A stretch of 64,000 nucleotides of DNA, taken from Chitinophaga agri (GTDB lineage: Bacteria; Bacteroidota; Bacteroidia; Chitinophagales; Chitinophagaceae). Positions 1-9,800 of the stretch are shown here, one piece after another. The DNA is taken from positions 744,001 to 808,000 of the forward strand of contig NZ_CP048113.1 in assembly GCF_010093065.1 (NCBI RefSeq), written 5' to 3'. Position numbers and translations under genes: made by a program. The notes below the pieces were generated by a model, which was not told where the DNA came from, searched no databases, and worked only from the letters and a program-made list of their open reading frames with translations. Position 1 is the first letter of the stretch, and the number at the start of each line of letters is the position of its first letter.

Positions 1-537
1 CAGTTCCTTTAGCTGCAGATCTGCATAGATGTTCTTTGACCGGTCCTCACTCGTACAGATCCGGATCAGTTTATTGATCAGTTCAGTAACCTCATGATTA
101 TTCTCAAAGTGATACCGCTGGAAGGAGAGCTGCCAGTTCTGGCGTCCTTCTCCGCTGTTATAGTAGTTGTTCAGATAGTCCACCGTTTCCCGGATATAAA
201 TATCATCGATGGCCAGCGCGATACACTGCGTAGGATTATCAACGGTTGCCTCCGGGAAATCAATGATCATGGTCTCGTGTGGTGGCACAATAACAGTTTC
301 ACCCGGGAGGTAATCAAAAGAAGGTTTATCGGAAAGATGCATCACTTTTTTACCCCTGATCATACTGGTGATCACCAGGTCATTAAAAGTGAGCGGCACG
401 TGGTAGGCCTGCTCATAACTTTCGAAGATATTCAGTTCACAACTCCGCAGATTGAACACACGCCTGTTCTCTACCAGTGTTTGCAACTCACGTGGGACCG
501 TAAGGTCTATTTTCTGCAAATAATTTTTTACTTGCAT
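1..537 (-). CDS. AraC-type transcriptional regulator, N-terminal part (cut by window edge)
   Basis: The reverse strand is open from an ATG at 537 to the window edge, giving 179 residues beginning MQVKNYLQKIDLTVPREL. The visible part matches the N-terminal effector-binding/dimerisation region of AraC regulators that precede aldehyde dehydrogenase genes, with the stretch PGETVIVPPHETMIIDFPEA typical of the cupin-like core. The helix-turn-helix half lies beyond base 1 and cannot be seen. The gene is divergent from the aldehyde dehydrogenase at 695, with about 157 bp between the two starts, so it probably controls that gene. The AraC / aldehyde dehydrogenase / DUF779 arrangement is recurrent in bacteria (established knowledge); the regulatory link here is inference. 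Confidence 0.78.
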   Translation of the reverse strand, partial: MQVKNYLQKIDLTVPRELQTLVENRRVFNLRSCELNIFESYEQAYHVPLTFNDLVITSMIRGKKVMHLSDKPSFDYLPGETVIVPPHETMIIDFPEATVDNPTQCIALAIDDIYIRETVDYLNNYYNSGEGRQNWQLSFQRYHFENNHEVTELINKLIRICTSEDRSKNIYADLQLKEL

Positions 538-694
538 AGGAATAATCTGTTTACTATTAACAAGTTAACCAAATTTTACTCCTTCTCAAAATTAAGGTAC
601 GATCGTGCTATAAATAAGTACAAAAATATCCGCGTCTTGTGGTGAGTTCATGATCTTAGCAGTATTATTTCACGTTAAACCAAATTCCACTATT

Positions 695-2227
695 ATGAGC
701 ATTGCAACATCTGCTGCCCCTTCGTCAACCCTGGCAGCACGCCCTGAATTTAAATCAAGGTATGATCACTTCATAAACGGTGAATGGGTGCCACCATCCA
801 GCGGTGAATATTTCGATAACATTTCTCCAATAGATGGTAAAGTATTTACCCAGGCTGCACGGGGAAATGCTGCGGATATTGACAAAGCCATAGATGCGGC
901 GCATGCCGCTTTTGCCTCCTGGGGTAAAACAGCCGCTTCCTACCGGAGTAACCTCCTGCTGAAAATTGCACAGATCGTGGAAGATAACCTGGACTACCTG
1001 GCTGTTGTCGAGACAATAGATAATGGTAAGCCACTGAGAGAGACCAAAGCGGCCGATCTGCCTTTGGTAATAGATCATTTCCGCTACTTCGCCGGCGTTA
1101 TCCGCAGTGAAGAAGGGACTATCAGTGAACATGATGAAAATACCGTCAGCATCAACCTGCACGAGCCGATCGGCGTGGTCGGTCAGATCATTCCATGGAA
1201 CTTCCCCCTGCTGATGGCTACCTGGAAGATCGCGCCTGCACTGGCTGCCGGCTGCTGCGTAGTGGTGAAACCAGCTGAACAAACGCCGACCAGCATTATG
1301 GTGCTCATGGAACTTATCGGACACGTATTACCGAAAGGTGTCCTCAATATAGTGACTGGTTTTGGTGTGGAAGCTGGTAAACCACTGGCATCTTCGCCAA
1401 AGGTGCAGAAAGTCGCTTTTACCGGCGAAACAACTACCGGCAGACTCATTATGCAGTATGCCTCTGAAAATCTGATTCCTGTTACGATGGAACTGGGTGG
1501 TAAGAGCCCGAACATCTTCTTCGAAAGCGTTGCTGACGCTGATGATGATTTCTTTGATAAAGCGGTGGAGGGTGCCGTGCTTTTTGCGCTCAACCAGGGA
1601 GAAGTATGTACCTGTCCCAGCCGTATTCTCGTACACGAGCATATTTACGACCGTTTCATGGAACGTGTCATAGAACGTACCAAGGCGATCAAAATGGGTA
1701 ATCCGCTCGATGCCACTGTCATGATGGGGGCACAGGCGTCAGAAGACCAGTACCAGAAGATCCTTAGTTACCTTGATATCGGTAAACAGGAAGGGGCGGA
1801 GGTACTCGTTGGTGGAGCTGCCTATCAGCAGAACGGTGGTCTGGAAAACGGATATTATATCCAACCGACCCTGCTGAAGGGACACAATAAGATGCGGGTA
1901 TTCCAGGAAGAGATCTTCGGCCCCGTTGCCTGCGTAACCACTTTTAAATCCACTGAAGAAGCAGTAGCTATCGCCAATGACACCCTCTATGGTCTGGGTG
2001 CCGGTGTATGGACGAGAGATGCGCATGAGCTCTATCAGATACCCCGTGCCATTCAGGCCGGCAGGGTGTGGGTGAACTGCTACCATGCGTATCCCGCACA
2101 CGCGCCATTTGGTGGATATAAGAAGTCTGGTTTTGGCAGGGAAACGCATAAGATGATGCTGAATCACTACCGGCAGACGAAAAACATGCTGATCTCCTAC
2201 GGGAAACAGAAATTAGGATTCTTTTAG
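695..2227 (+). CDS. NAD(P)-dependent aldehyde dehydrogenase (AldB/ExaC/AcoD type)
   Basis: This 510-residue protein is a full-length aldehyde dehydrogenase that oxidises an aldehyde, probably acetaldehyde or another short aliphatic aldehyde, to the acid using NAD(P)+. The catalytic cysteine is C305 in [11 protein letters not shown], the general base is E266 in [11 protein letters not shown], and the cofactor-binding segments IPWNFPLLM and [10 protein letters not shown] are present. The ATG at 695 ([11 protein letters not shown]) is preferred to an upstream in-frame ATG at 650, because the family starts close to this point and the extra residues look non-coding. The next gene, DUF779, follows immediately, and the pair is a common operon. 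The substrate is not determined by the sequence. Confidence 0.95.
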   Translation: MSIATSAAPSSTLAARPEFKSRYDHFINGEWVPPSSGEYFDNISPIDGKVFTQAARGNAADIDKAIDAAHAAFASWGKTAASYRSNLLLKIAQIVEDNLDYLAVVETIDNGKPLRETKAADLPLVIDHFRYFAGVIRSEEGTISEHDENTVSINLHEPIGVVGQIIPWNFPLLMATWKIAPALAAGCCVVVKPAEQTPTSIMVLMELIGHVLPKGVLNIVTGFGVEAGKPLASSPKVQKVAFTGETTTGRLIMQYASENLIPVTMELGGKSPNIFFESVADADDDFFDKAVEGAVLFALNQGEVCTCPSRILVHEHIYDRFMERVIERTKAIKMGNPLDATVMMGAQASEDQYQKILSYLDIGKQEGAEVLVGGAAYQQNGGLENGYYIQPTLLKGHNKMRVFQEEIFGPVACVTTFKSTEEAVAIANDTLYGLGAGVWTRDAHELYQIPRAIQAGRVWVNCYHAYPAHAPFGGYKKSGFGRETHKMMLNHYRQTKNMLISYGKQKLGFF

Positions 2228-2256
2228 TGCAATTCCTGATCAACCATACTATTCTG

Positions 2257-2622
2257 ATGATCTTTCGAATCATAGCAACCGACGAAGCCATATCCTTGAT
2301 CAATGAGCTCCGTCACAAGCACGGCCCCCTGATGTTTCACCAGAGTGGGGGCTGTTGTGACGGCTCACAACCGATGTGCTTCCCGGACGGGGAATTTAAA
2401 GTAGGCGCATCGGACATATGTCTCGGCGAGGTCGCCGGATGTAAGTTTTATATGAGCGCGGACCAGTTTGAATATTGGAAGCATACGCAGCTGACCCTGG
2501 ACGTAATTAAGGGGCGTGGTAGCAGCTTTTCACTGGAAATCCCGCTAGGAGTGCGGTTTCATATAAGATCAAGAGTATTCAGCGAAGAAGAAATAGCTGA
2601 ATTATCCAGAACCGCAAATTGA
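2257..2622 (+). CDS. DUF779 family protein
   Basis: This 121-residue protein carries the DUF779 signature: FHQSGGCCDGSQPMC near the N-terminus, followed by DICLGEVAGCKFYM and a C-terminal FHIRSRVF. The clustered cysteines suggest metal binding or redox chemistry, but no activity is established for the family. Its partnership with aldehyde dehydrogenases of the acetaldehyde class is well known. The ATG at 2257 fits the family start. A GTG at 2227 that overlaps the dehydrogenase stop codon would add ten residues and is an alternative. It is presumably cotranscribed with the dehydrogenase. Confidence 0.88.
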   Translation: MIFRIIATDEAISLINELRHKHGPLMFHQSGGCCDGSQPMCFPDGEFKVGASDICLGEVAGCKFYMSADQFEYWKHTQLTLDVIKGRGSSFSLEIPLGVRFHIRSRVFSEEEIAELSRTAN

Positions 2623-2625
2623 ATG

Positions 2626-2757
2626 AGGAATTAGGAATTGGGAATTGTTCAGCAAGCCGTTGCATATACTGATCCTGGCAGTTTTATAATCACGCCCGGA
2701 CCGCACATAGCAATGAGATGCTATCAGGGGCTGAAGGCTAACCAATTCCTAATTCCT
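2626..2757. repeat. 132-bp intergenic element bounded by perfect 16-bp inverted repeats
   Basis: AGGAATTAGGAATTGG at 2626-2641 is matched by its exact reverse complement at 2742-2757. The ends are themselves made of the short direct unit GGAATT. Inside lies a smaller hairpin (atagca ... tgctat) near 2708-2722. The element sits between two convergent genes and encodes nothing. It may be a small non-autonomous repeat, or serve as a bidirectional terminator; the sequence alone does not decide. Confidence 0.6.
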
Positions 2758-2772
2758 GATTTCCTGATTATT

Positions 2773-4545
2773 TTATGGTATTGGGGATTTCTCAAAACGG
2801 ATGGCCTTCAGGTCAAATCCTCCCGTTTCGGCGGATAACCGGACGGTTTGGCGGCCATTCCTGACGGGTATGTTACGCAATGTATAGGTTTGCCATGCAC
2901 CATCCTTCTGCTCTTTCGCAGGAATAACCGTCACTTTGCCGACCGGTTTACCCTCAATGCTGATCGCCAGTTTACCTGGCGTCTTACCCGGCGCCGCTAT
3001 GATAGCGATGTTGTATTTACCCTTCTGTAATACGCTCACCGTGTATTGCATCCACTCGCCGGTCGCAATATCTGTCACATAATAACTGTCCGTCTCCTTC
3101 GCATCTGCTTTAATGTCAACACCATCATTGCGATATACCCGGCCACTGTTGCCACCCACCCATTTGGGATTTGTCGTGCGGTAATTAGCCGTATCGGTAT
3201 CGAAGTAGGCGGCACGTAAGGCGCCCAGGTCATAATCCACTGCCTTGATCTCCGCTTTATTGTTGATCGCATTCGCTTTAAAGGGTAGCGTCTTGCTGCT
3301 GAACGGCTGACGGATCATCGCGTCAATCACATCACGATGCAGGATGTTGCGGTTAATATTGGCATCCCGCGCTACCTGCATCAGCCCTTCATAGGCAATA
3401 TCCGCAGAAGGCGCGGCCGCTTTACCGCTGATATAATCAATAACGCGCATGTATTTTTCGTTGGATTTTATCTCCAGCGGATTATTCGCGCCCAGTTTCT
3501 TCAATGGCCACCAGGACCATCCGATATTGTTCTTTTCAAAAAGGCGGATGGCTTCAGTGAACCATACATTCGAGTTTTCGCCTGTTTCACCCAGCCACAC
3601 AGGGATGTGGTATCGCTGCCGGAAGTCCAGGAAGTGCTGGATAGATCTGGCGTCATTCAGGTTCCAGTATTTGTGGAAGCTCAGGACCATGTTTTTATCC
3701 CACGGCGGCAGGATGCCATTATAGTTATTGCCCCAGCCATTTCCTTCAATGATGATGATATGGCGGTCGTCTACTTCGCGGATCGCTTTGGTTATATCCT
3801 GCATCAGTTGTTTCAGCAGCACATTATTCTGCTCCTTCAGTCCGTTCTTGTCATTATCCGGGTCTTCAAAGCCATAATTGGGCTCATTCAGAATATCATA
3901 CGCGCCGATATAGGGCTCTTTTGCATAACGTTCCGCCAGTTTCCTCCAGAGGGCGATCGTTTTCAGGCGATCGGCCTCATTTTGCCACAAGGAAGGCTTT
4001 GTACCGTCACGGTCGGAGATGTTCAGGTCATTGCCTTGTCCACCGGGAGCTGCATGCAGGTCCAGGATCAGGTACATCTGGTTGGCCTTACACCACGAAA
4101 GCAAACTATCCGTTAGTACAAACCCTTTTTCAAGCCAGGTGTTTTGTCCGGCTACAGGCTCTTTGTCTGACGGTAACGTATACAGGTTAAAGTGCATGGG
4201 TAAACGAACAGAATTGAACCCCCAGGCTCTCATGGAGTCGATATCGGCTTTGGTAGTATGATTGTCCAGCCAGGCATCGTAGAACTCCTGTGTCTTTTCG
4301 CGGCCTATGATACTTTCGATACCCGCCCGGATCTTATGTTGCTGACCCTGACCATTTACGCGCAGCATATAGCCTTCCTGCAGCATCCAGCCTCCGAGGC
4401 CAATGCCACGTAACAATACATTTTCCCCTTTTTGGTTGACGATCTTTGTGTCCTGTGCTTTCAGGAATCCCTGGCTCCAGCTTTGTAATGGGTGCAGGCT
4501 CATAGAAGAGAGTAGCAATAGCGAGACGCTTTTGAGTAGTTTCAT
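2773..4545 (-). CDS. Secreted glycoside hydrolase family 5 enzyme with C-terminal carbohydrate-binding module
   Basis: This 590-residue protein starts with a signal peptide (about residues 1-25, ending near LQSWSQG). A GH5-type (beta/alpha)8 catalytic domain follows to roughly residue 375. The proton donor is E221 in ILNEPNYG and the nucleophile is E320 in WLGETGEN. Family members cleave beta-linked glucans or mannans; the exact substrate is not predictable here. A helical linker (residues 385-430) leads to a C-terminal beta-sandwich (about 440-590) with the GEWMQYTV and FDLKAIRFE features of CBM6-like modules. The gene points towards the aldehyde dehydrogenase/DUF779 pair and is divergent from the SDR gene at 4740. 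It appears to be a single-gene unit. Confidence 0.9.
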   Translation of the reverse strand: MKLLKSVSLLLLSSMSLHPLQSWSQGFLKAQDTKIVNQKGENVLLRGIGLGGWMLQEGYMLRVNGQGQQHKIRAGIESIIGREKTQEFYDAWLDNHTTKADIDSMRAWGFNSVRLPMHFNLYTLPSDKEPVAGQNTWLEKGFVLTDSLLSWCKANQMYLILDLHAAPGGQGNDLNISDRDGTKPSLWQNEADRLKTIALWRKLAERYAKEPYIGAYDILNEPNYGFEDPDNDKNGLKEQNNVLLKQLMQDITKAIREVDDRHIIIIEGNGWGNNYNGILPPWDKNMVLSFHKYWNLNDARSIQHFLDFRQRYHIPVWLGETGENSNVWFTEAIRLFEKNNIGWSWWPLKKLGANNPLEIKSNEKYMRVIDYISGKAAAPSADIAYEGLMQVARDANINRNILHRDVIDAMIRQPFSSKTLPFKANAINNKAEIKAVDYDLGALRAAYFDTDTANYRTTNPKWVGGNSGRVYRNDGVDIKADAKETDSYYVTDIATGEWMQYTVSVLQKGKYNIAIIAAPGKTPGKLAISIEGKPVGKVTVIPAKEQKDGAWQTYTLRNIPVRNGRQTVRLSAETGGFDLKAIRFEKSPIP

Positions 4546-4739
4546 AACAAATTATTGGGCTAAAATTGACTGGTAGTCAAAATAGGGATTTATGGCAAGA
4601 AAAGGAAACAATATATACCTCTTCAACGGTATTCTATCCGAAGGAACTGAAACTGTTGAATAAGAAGTATACTATCTGAGAAAACCCGGTCAACAGTCTT
4701 TTTATAATCCTTTTTGTTTTATTATATTATATTGGTTGT

Positions 4740-5405
4740 ATGAAAATAAGAGCCATTATTACCGGTGCTACAGGGATGGTAGGTGAGGGTGTGTTGCTGA
4801 AGTGCCTGGAAAGCGCTGATGTTGAATCCGTGTTGGTCATCAATCGGAAGCCCTGCGGTGTGACACATCCTAAGTTAAAAGAGATCATTCACAAGGATTT
4901 TATGAATGTGGAACCTATCCGTAGTCAGCTGAGTAACTACAACGCCTGTTATTTTTGCCTGGGCGTATCGTCGGTAGGGATGGATAAGGATACCTATTAC
5001 CAGATGACGTACACGCTGACCATGCATGTCGCCCGTGTATTGAGTGAGCTGAATACTGATATGACCTTCTGTTACGTTTCCGGTGGCGGGACAGACTCCA
5101 CGGAGAAGGGAAGACAACACTGGGCGAGAGTGAAAGGGAAGACGGAGAATGATCTCATGCAATTGCCGTTTAAGGCAGTGTATGCATTTAGACCTGGGTT
5201 TATTAAGAAGGTAAAGGGGCAGAAAAATGTGCATCCTTTTTATAGGTATATTAACTGGGTATTTCCGGTTGGCCGGTTGATATACGCTCCCGCGTTTTGT
5301 AAGATGGAAGAGTTGGCGCGTGCGATGATGCAGGTGACGTTAAGGGGGTATGAAAAAAACGTGCTGGAGGGGAGGGATATTATTGAGATGGGGAAGGAGG
5401 TATAG
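4740..5405 (+). CDS. Atypical short-chain dehydrogenase/NAD(P)-binding protein
   Basis: This 221-residue protein has an N-terminal Rossmann nucleotide-binding loop, TGATGMVGEGV (residues 9-19), and a later YVSGGGTDST segment in the position of the SDR active-site strand. It looks like the small NAD(P)H-binding or epimerase-like proteins common in Bacteroidota, and the canonical YxxxK is not obvious. The substrate is unknown. The start is the ATG at 4740, preceded by a very AT-rich stretch that may hold the promoter, although no exact TAnnTTTG is present. It is divergent from the GH5 gene and shows no clear operon partner. Confidence 0.8.
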   Translation: MKIRAIITGATGMVGEGVLLKCLESADVESVLVINRKPCGVTHPKLKEIIHKDFMNVEPIRSQLSNYNACYFCLGVSSVGMDKDTYYQMTYTLTMHVARVLSELNTDMTFCYVSGGGTDSTEKGRQHWARVKGKTENDLMQLPFKAVYAFRPGFIKKVKGQKNVHPFYRYINWVFPVGRLIYAPAFCKMEELARAMMQVTLRGYEKNVLEGRDIIEMGKEV

Positions 5406-5499
5406 GGCTGTGATCATAACCATAACTAGTCGCCCCGGCGAAGGATACACAATGTCGGGCCAGGTTCGGTTATTATTTTAAGCAGATAAAAGATGGAAT

Positions 5500-5808
5500 A
5501 TGAAAGAAGAGCTATTAAATGATTTAGTTGCTTTTATACATCAGCAATCAAGGCATTTTGATATTCCGGTTACGACAGGCACTTCAATAGAGAATGATCT
5601 TGGTATAACCGGTGATGATGGTGAGGACTTCATAATACAGTTTAGCAAAAAGTACAGTGTAGATATTAGTAGTTTTCATTTCACGAAATATTTCTATCCT
5701 GAACCATCTATGTTGCTTATACCAAAGGAAATTAAGATTTTAACCGTAGGTGATCTTATGAAAGCTATAGCGGCGCGGAGATTAGATGATGATGTGATTA
5801 ACGGATAA
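5500..5808 (+). CDS. DUF1493 family protein (acyl-carrier-like)
   Basis: This 102-residue protein has the pattern of DUF1493: an N-terminal helix, then TSIENDLGITGDDGEDFI (residues about 28-45), then YSVDISSFHFTKYFYPE. The first part resembles the helix-turn region of acyl carrier proteins, although the phosphopantetheine serine is replaced by an acidic GDDGED motif, so carrier function is doubtful. Members often sit beside other small proteins of unknown role. Here the following reading frame (5817-6005) appears decayed. Confidence 0.75.
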   Translation: MKEELLNDLVAFIHQQSRHFDIPVTTGTSIENDLGITGDDGEDFIIQFSKKYSVDISSFHFTKYFYPEPSMLLIPKEIKILTVGDLMKAIAARRLDDDVING

Positions 5809-5816
5809 ATCAATAA

Positions 5817-6005
5817 CGGCTGAAGATTCGCCTGCTGTTTGGCCATGAATATACCATACCTGTCAATGATCACATCGAAGGACAAACGTATAAAGTCAAT
5901 ATAAAGAAACCGATCGTGCTTTTATGTGAGCAGGACTTCTTTCACGGTGTCCCTCCCTGGCAGATCCTTCGCAACAACAATGATCTTACCTCCTACAGGC
6001 AATGA
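5817..6005 (+). pseudogene. Probable remnant of a small gene following DUF1493
   Basis: A forward frame opens just after an in-frame TAA at 5814-5816 and reads LKIRLLFGHEYTIPVND and then HIEGQTYKVNIKKPIVLL, which looks like real protein. It has no ATG, GTG or TTG start (CTG stands where ATG would be expected) and it runs into the opposite-strand gene at 5922 before stopping at 6005. I read it as a 5' fragment of a gene once downstream of DUF1493 and truncated by a rearrangement. I do not recognise the family. Confidence 0.35.
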
Positions 6006-6461
6006 TGCCGCCTTATAACGCCACTCTATCCCGTTCCAGCCTAACTCCGCCCTGCCACTCTCTTTGATCACGCCGTCCGCATCCAGTACCTTTACTTCGA
6101 CTTTCGCTACGCGGAATTCATCTTTCGCCGTTACCACCACATCATTCTCTTCCAGCCTGATATTCTGTACTTCCGGAGAACGATAGGCATCTTTCACCGC
6201 CATATTATAGGCATTCTGACCAGGACCGGCCATAGATGCATAATATTCCTTTACTGCAGGATCTTCCATCATTGCCTGCGCCAGAGAGGAGGCAATGATC
6301 ATTCTCTTCCTGGCTGCCAGCTGTTTTTGAGTCGGTTTTTTAGTAGACGGGCCGCGTTTCTTCGCCATAATGATCTGCCCGTTCCTTTCATAGATAGTGA
6401 GTTGTCTGCCGATAGTACCCCGGACAAACTGCATGAGGATGTTATCCTTAATAATTGCCAT
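5922..6461 (-). CDS. Uncharacterised protein, DUF6266-like N-terminus
   Basis: This 179-residue protein of unknown function starts MAIIKDNILMQFVRGTIG. The basic stretch GPSTKKPTQKQLAARKRM (about residues 37-54) and the opening MAIxKxxIL pattern recall a Bacteroidota family of small proteins (DUF6266), which I cannot confirm. The C-terminal half (about 100-179) looks like a small beta-rich, Ig-like fold with alternating hydrophobic strands. No signal peptide is present. It has its own promoter (6488-6517) and appears monocistronic. Confidence 0.65.
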   Translation of the reverse strand: MAIIKDNILMQFVRGTIGRQLTIYERNGQIIMAKKRGPSTKKPTQKQLAARKRMIIASSLAQAMMEDPAVKEYYASMAGPGQNAYNMAVKDAYRSPEVQNIRLEENDVVVTAKDEFRVAKVEVKVLDADGVIKESGRAELGWNGIEWRYKAASLPVGGKIIVVAKDLPGRDTVKEVLLT

Positions 6462-6487
6462 AATAGGTCATTTTGAGATTGTTACGA

Positions 6488-6517
6488 CAAAGGTAAGCCG
6501 TTCGGCCGCTGTCCCAA
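6488..6517 (-). promoter_or_regulatory. Bacteroidota-type promoter for the gene at 5922-6461
   Basis: On the reverse strand TTG (6515-6517) is followed by 19 bp and then TACCTTTG (6488-6495), an exact match to the TAnnTTTG -7 element at consensus spacing. It lies about 27 bp upstream of the ATG. Confidence 0.7.
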
Positions 6518-6542
6518 TGCATTGTGTAATAAATAGGTTGTT

Positions 6543-6585
6543 TACAGGTCACTTCAATATCTAGCTGATATAATAGTGACCTGTA
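6543..6585. repeat. Nested inverted repeat (11-bp outer arms)
   Basis: TACAGGTCACT (6543-6553) is the exact reverse complement of AGTGACCTGTA (6575-6585). The loop contains a second short inverted repeat (ATATC / GATAT). A further TGACCTGT follows at about 6587. It may be an operator or an RNA hairpin. It lies about 265 bp before the RHS start. Confidence 0.5.
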
Positions 6586-6848
6586 TCTGACCTGTTTATA
6601 ACCGGAAGTATCAGCATCTTAATGCTACCTAAGAGATGAAGGAACTATATGCGAAGTGGTAGACATACTATTTTGGGGCTTGTTAACTTTGAATTAACTA
6701 TATTGTAGAAAATAACTCGTTACTTCGTGACTGTTACCATATCATGGAGAGGGTCCTATGAAACCGCTACATTGATAACCGCACTGTTAATCCGTTTTCC
6801 CCCTAATGGCTACTATTTTTTAATTGTTATCCCAATCTGCCACTTTTT

Positions 6849-9800
6849 ATGCAGTCGAGATTTGCTATGTTTTTATCGCGCACGCAGATATTACGCGTGG
6901 TTATGTACCTATTCTTAGCAACAACGTATAACGTGTCGCTTATTAGGGCACAGAATCGTCCTGCTAATACTATCAGACCCTCAGCCAGACCAGCGGCATT
7001 GTCCCCTGGCTACAGATCCGCGCTTGTGAACCGTATACGTACCTGGACACCAGCCGCTCCGGCTACTGATACGGGATGGGTGACCGCCACTACCAGAACA
7101 GCAGTGGAGGTACGTATGCAGACACAGTATTTTGACGGATTAGGACGTTTGTTGCAGACAGTCGGCCGGCAGCATAGCCCTGGAGGAAAAGATGTCGTAT
7201 CTCCGGCGTTGTATGATGCTTTCGGAAGAGAGCAGTTTAGCTATCTGCCCTATGCACAGCAGACAGGGATCAGCAATGGGGCATTTAAGACGACCCCTTT
7301 CCCTGCACAGAGCGCCTATTATAAGGATAGGGCGCTGTCTCCTGGTGTAGGAAGTGATAGTATTTATTACACCCAGACGCGTTATGACGCTTCTCCATTG
7401 AACAGGGTAACACATGCCTGGGCACCGGGTAATGCCTGGGCAAAAGAAGGTGGAAGCCGGCCGGTGATGCAGCGTTATCAGGTCAATACTGTCGCTGATT
7501 CTGTAAGATGCTGGACGATGCCAGTGACGGGACAGATACCTGTCAGCGTCCGTATATACAGCGCAGGGACCCTGTTAAAAGATGTGGTCATCAGCGAAGC
7601 CGGTGTACAGCGTATAACTTACCATGATAAGGCAGGACGTGTTGTATTGTATCGATCACAGCTGGCCGCCAATCCCGGTACCGGGCATATGGGATGGTTA
7701 TCTACCTATTACGTGTATGACGATGCCGGTATGCTACGTGCGGTGATACCGCCCAAAGCGGTCGATCTTATAAAAGGCAGCTGGACCGTTCCGGAAGTGG
7801 CTGCCACTGAACTGTGTTTCCTATACCGCTATGACGGTGAATTACGGACGATCGTACAGAAAGTACCGGGGGCAGATAGTATCGAAATGGTCTATGATAA
7901 GCGCGACAGGATCGTGGCCCGCAGAGATGGAGTTATGAAGGCGATGGGGCAATGGTATGCCATCTCATATGATCAGCTCAACAGGGAACGAAAGACGGCC
8001 CTGATCAATCTTCCTGATAGCAGGGCGCAATTGCAGATGCGTGTCGATCAGCTGATACCCGGATCGCAGGATATCCTGTCGCTGGTTGCTGCCACTCAGA
8101 CAAGAATACTGACGAATACCTTTTACGATGATTATAATTTCCCCGGTAAACAATCTTATCTCGTTGCAGATATCAATAAAGTGAAGGCAGGCGGCAATTC
8201 CTATCCGGTGTTGCTACCCTCCGTTGCCAGCCAGATGACGAAAGGCCTGATGACGGGGAGGAGCGTGCGGGTCGAAGCGACTGAGCAGTTCATTACGGCT
8301 ACATTTTATTACGATGCGAAAGGAAGAGTGACGCAGGTGCTGGCTAATAATATGGCTGGAGGTAACGATGTTATTACCACCCTGTATGATTTCAGCGGAA
8401 AGATATTAAGCACTTACCAGCGGCATACAAATCCGAGAAGTGTATTGACACCACAGACTACCATCCTGACCACATTCGCCTATGATGCCCTGGGGAGGGT
8501 AGACTCGGTAGGGAAGCGTATCAATGATGATCCTGCCACGCAGCACACCATCGCTGTAAATGTCTATGATGAAAATGGCAGGTTACGTACGAAGCGGCTT
8601 GAAGTCACCGGCGCCAATGCGCAGTTGGAAACATTGCAGTATGTGTATAATATTCGCGGATGGCTGAAGTCCGTCAACGGGACATTCGTCAATACCTCCG
8701 GTTCGACTTCCAACTGGTTCGGACAGGAGTATAGCTATGAGTATGGTTTTGACAGTAGTGAGTATACCGGTAATATAGCCGGTATAAAATGGAAGACTGC
8801 CACTGACGGCATTGTCCGGGCCTACGGATTTGACTACGACAGGGCGGACCAGCTCAATTATGCTGATTTCGTACAGCAGCAACCCGGTAGTACCACCTGG
8901 ACAAATGACAAGGCAGACTTCTCAGTCAGCGGACTAACATATGATCCCGGCGGAAATATCCTGTCGATGAAACAGCGGGGCGTCAGCGGAATGGCTGTGC
9001 GGACGATCGACAGTCTGAAATACGGTTACTTCCCCGGCAGTAACCGGCTGAGTTATGTGACCGACAAACGAAACGATCCTGCCACCCAGCTTGGCGACTT
9101 CAGGGAAATGGATAACAGGGAAGTGCAGGATTACTGGTATGACCCTAACGGGAATATATCCAGAGACAACAACAAGGCAATCGACACAGTCCTTTACAAC
9201 CACCAGCAACTGCCAGCAATACTACTTGCTAAAGGAAAAAAGGCCTCCATCCATTATCTCTATGCCGCGGGTAAAGGAGAACTGCTGGCAAAGATGGTGG
9301 CTGACACGAGTATAACACCACATCGTTCCAGGATTACACATTACATCAATGGGTTCCAGTACGAACAGGATACCCTGCAGTTCATTGCCCAGGAGGAAGG
9401 TCGTATCCGGCCAGTTTACAAAACAGGTAAACCGGTAGTATATGTATTTGATTATTTCCTGAAAGATAACCTGGGAAATGTCCGCATGGTACTCAGCACA
9501 GAAAAGGACACTGTCGTATATAAGGCGACAATGGAGACTGCTTCTGCCGCCAGAGAAGCCACCCTGTTCAGTAATATTGCGGAGACGCGTGCAAAGAAGC
9601 CGGTTGGTTATCCGGACGGCCTAATAGGAAGCACGGATGGATATGTTGCCAGACTAAACGCCATCAACGGACAAAAGATCGGTCCTTCATTGGTCATACG
9701 TGTAATGGCTGGCGATAGTCTCATGATCGGTGTTAACGCATTTCATAAAAAGGGCCCGGCCACACCCATCAATATCAGACCAGAAGCAATGATCACGGCC

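Larger units (their letters stand above)
6462..6848. other. Divergent intergenic region, 387 bp, with an inverted repeat
   Basis: There is no coding capacity that I would believe. It holds the leftward promoter described at 6488-6517, a long imperfect hairpin at 6543-6585, and an exact TAnnTTTG match (TAACTTTG, 6684-6691) that could serve the rightward RHS gene but lacks a convincing -33 partner. Confidence 0.6.

Noticed and set aside
3337..4116. 259-residue forward open frame
   Set aside because: Antisense to the GH5 gene, whose catalytic motifs are clear.
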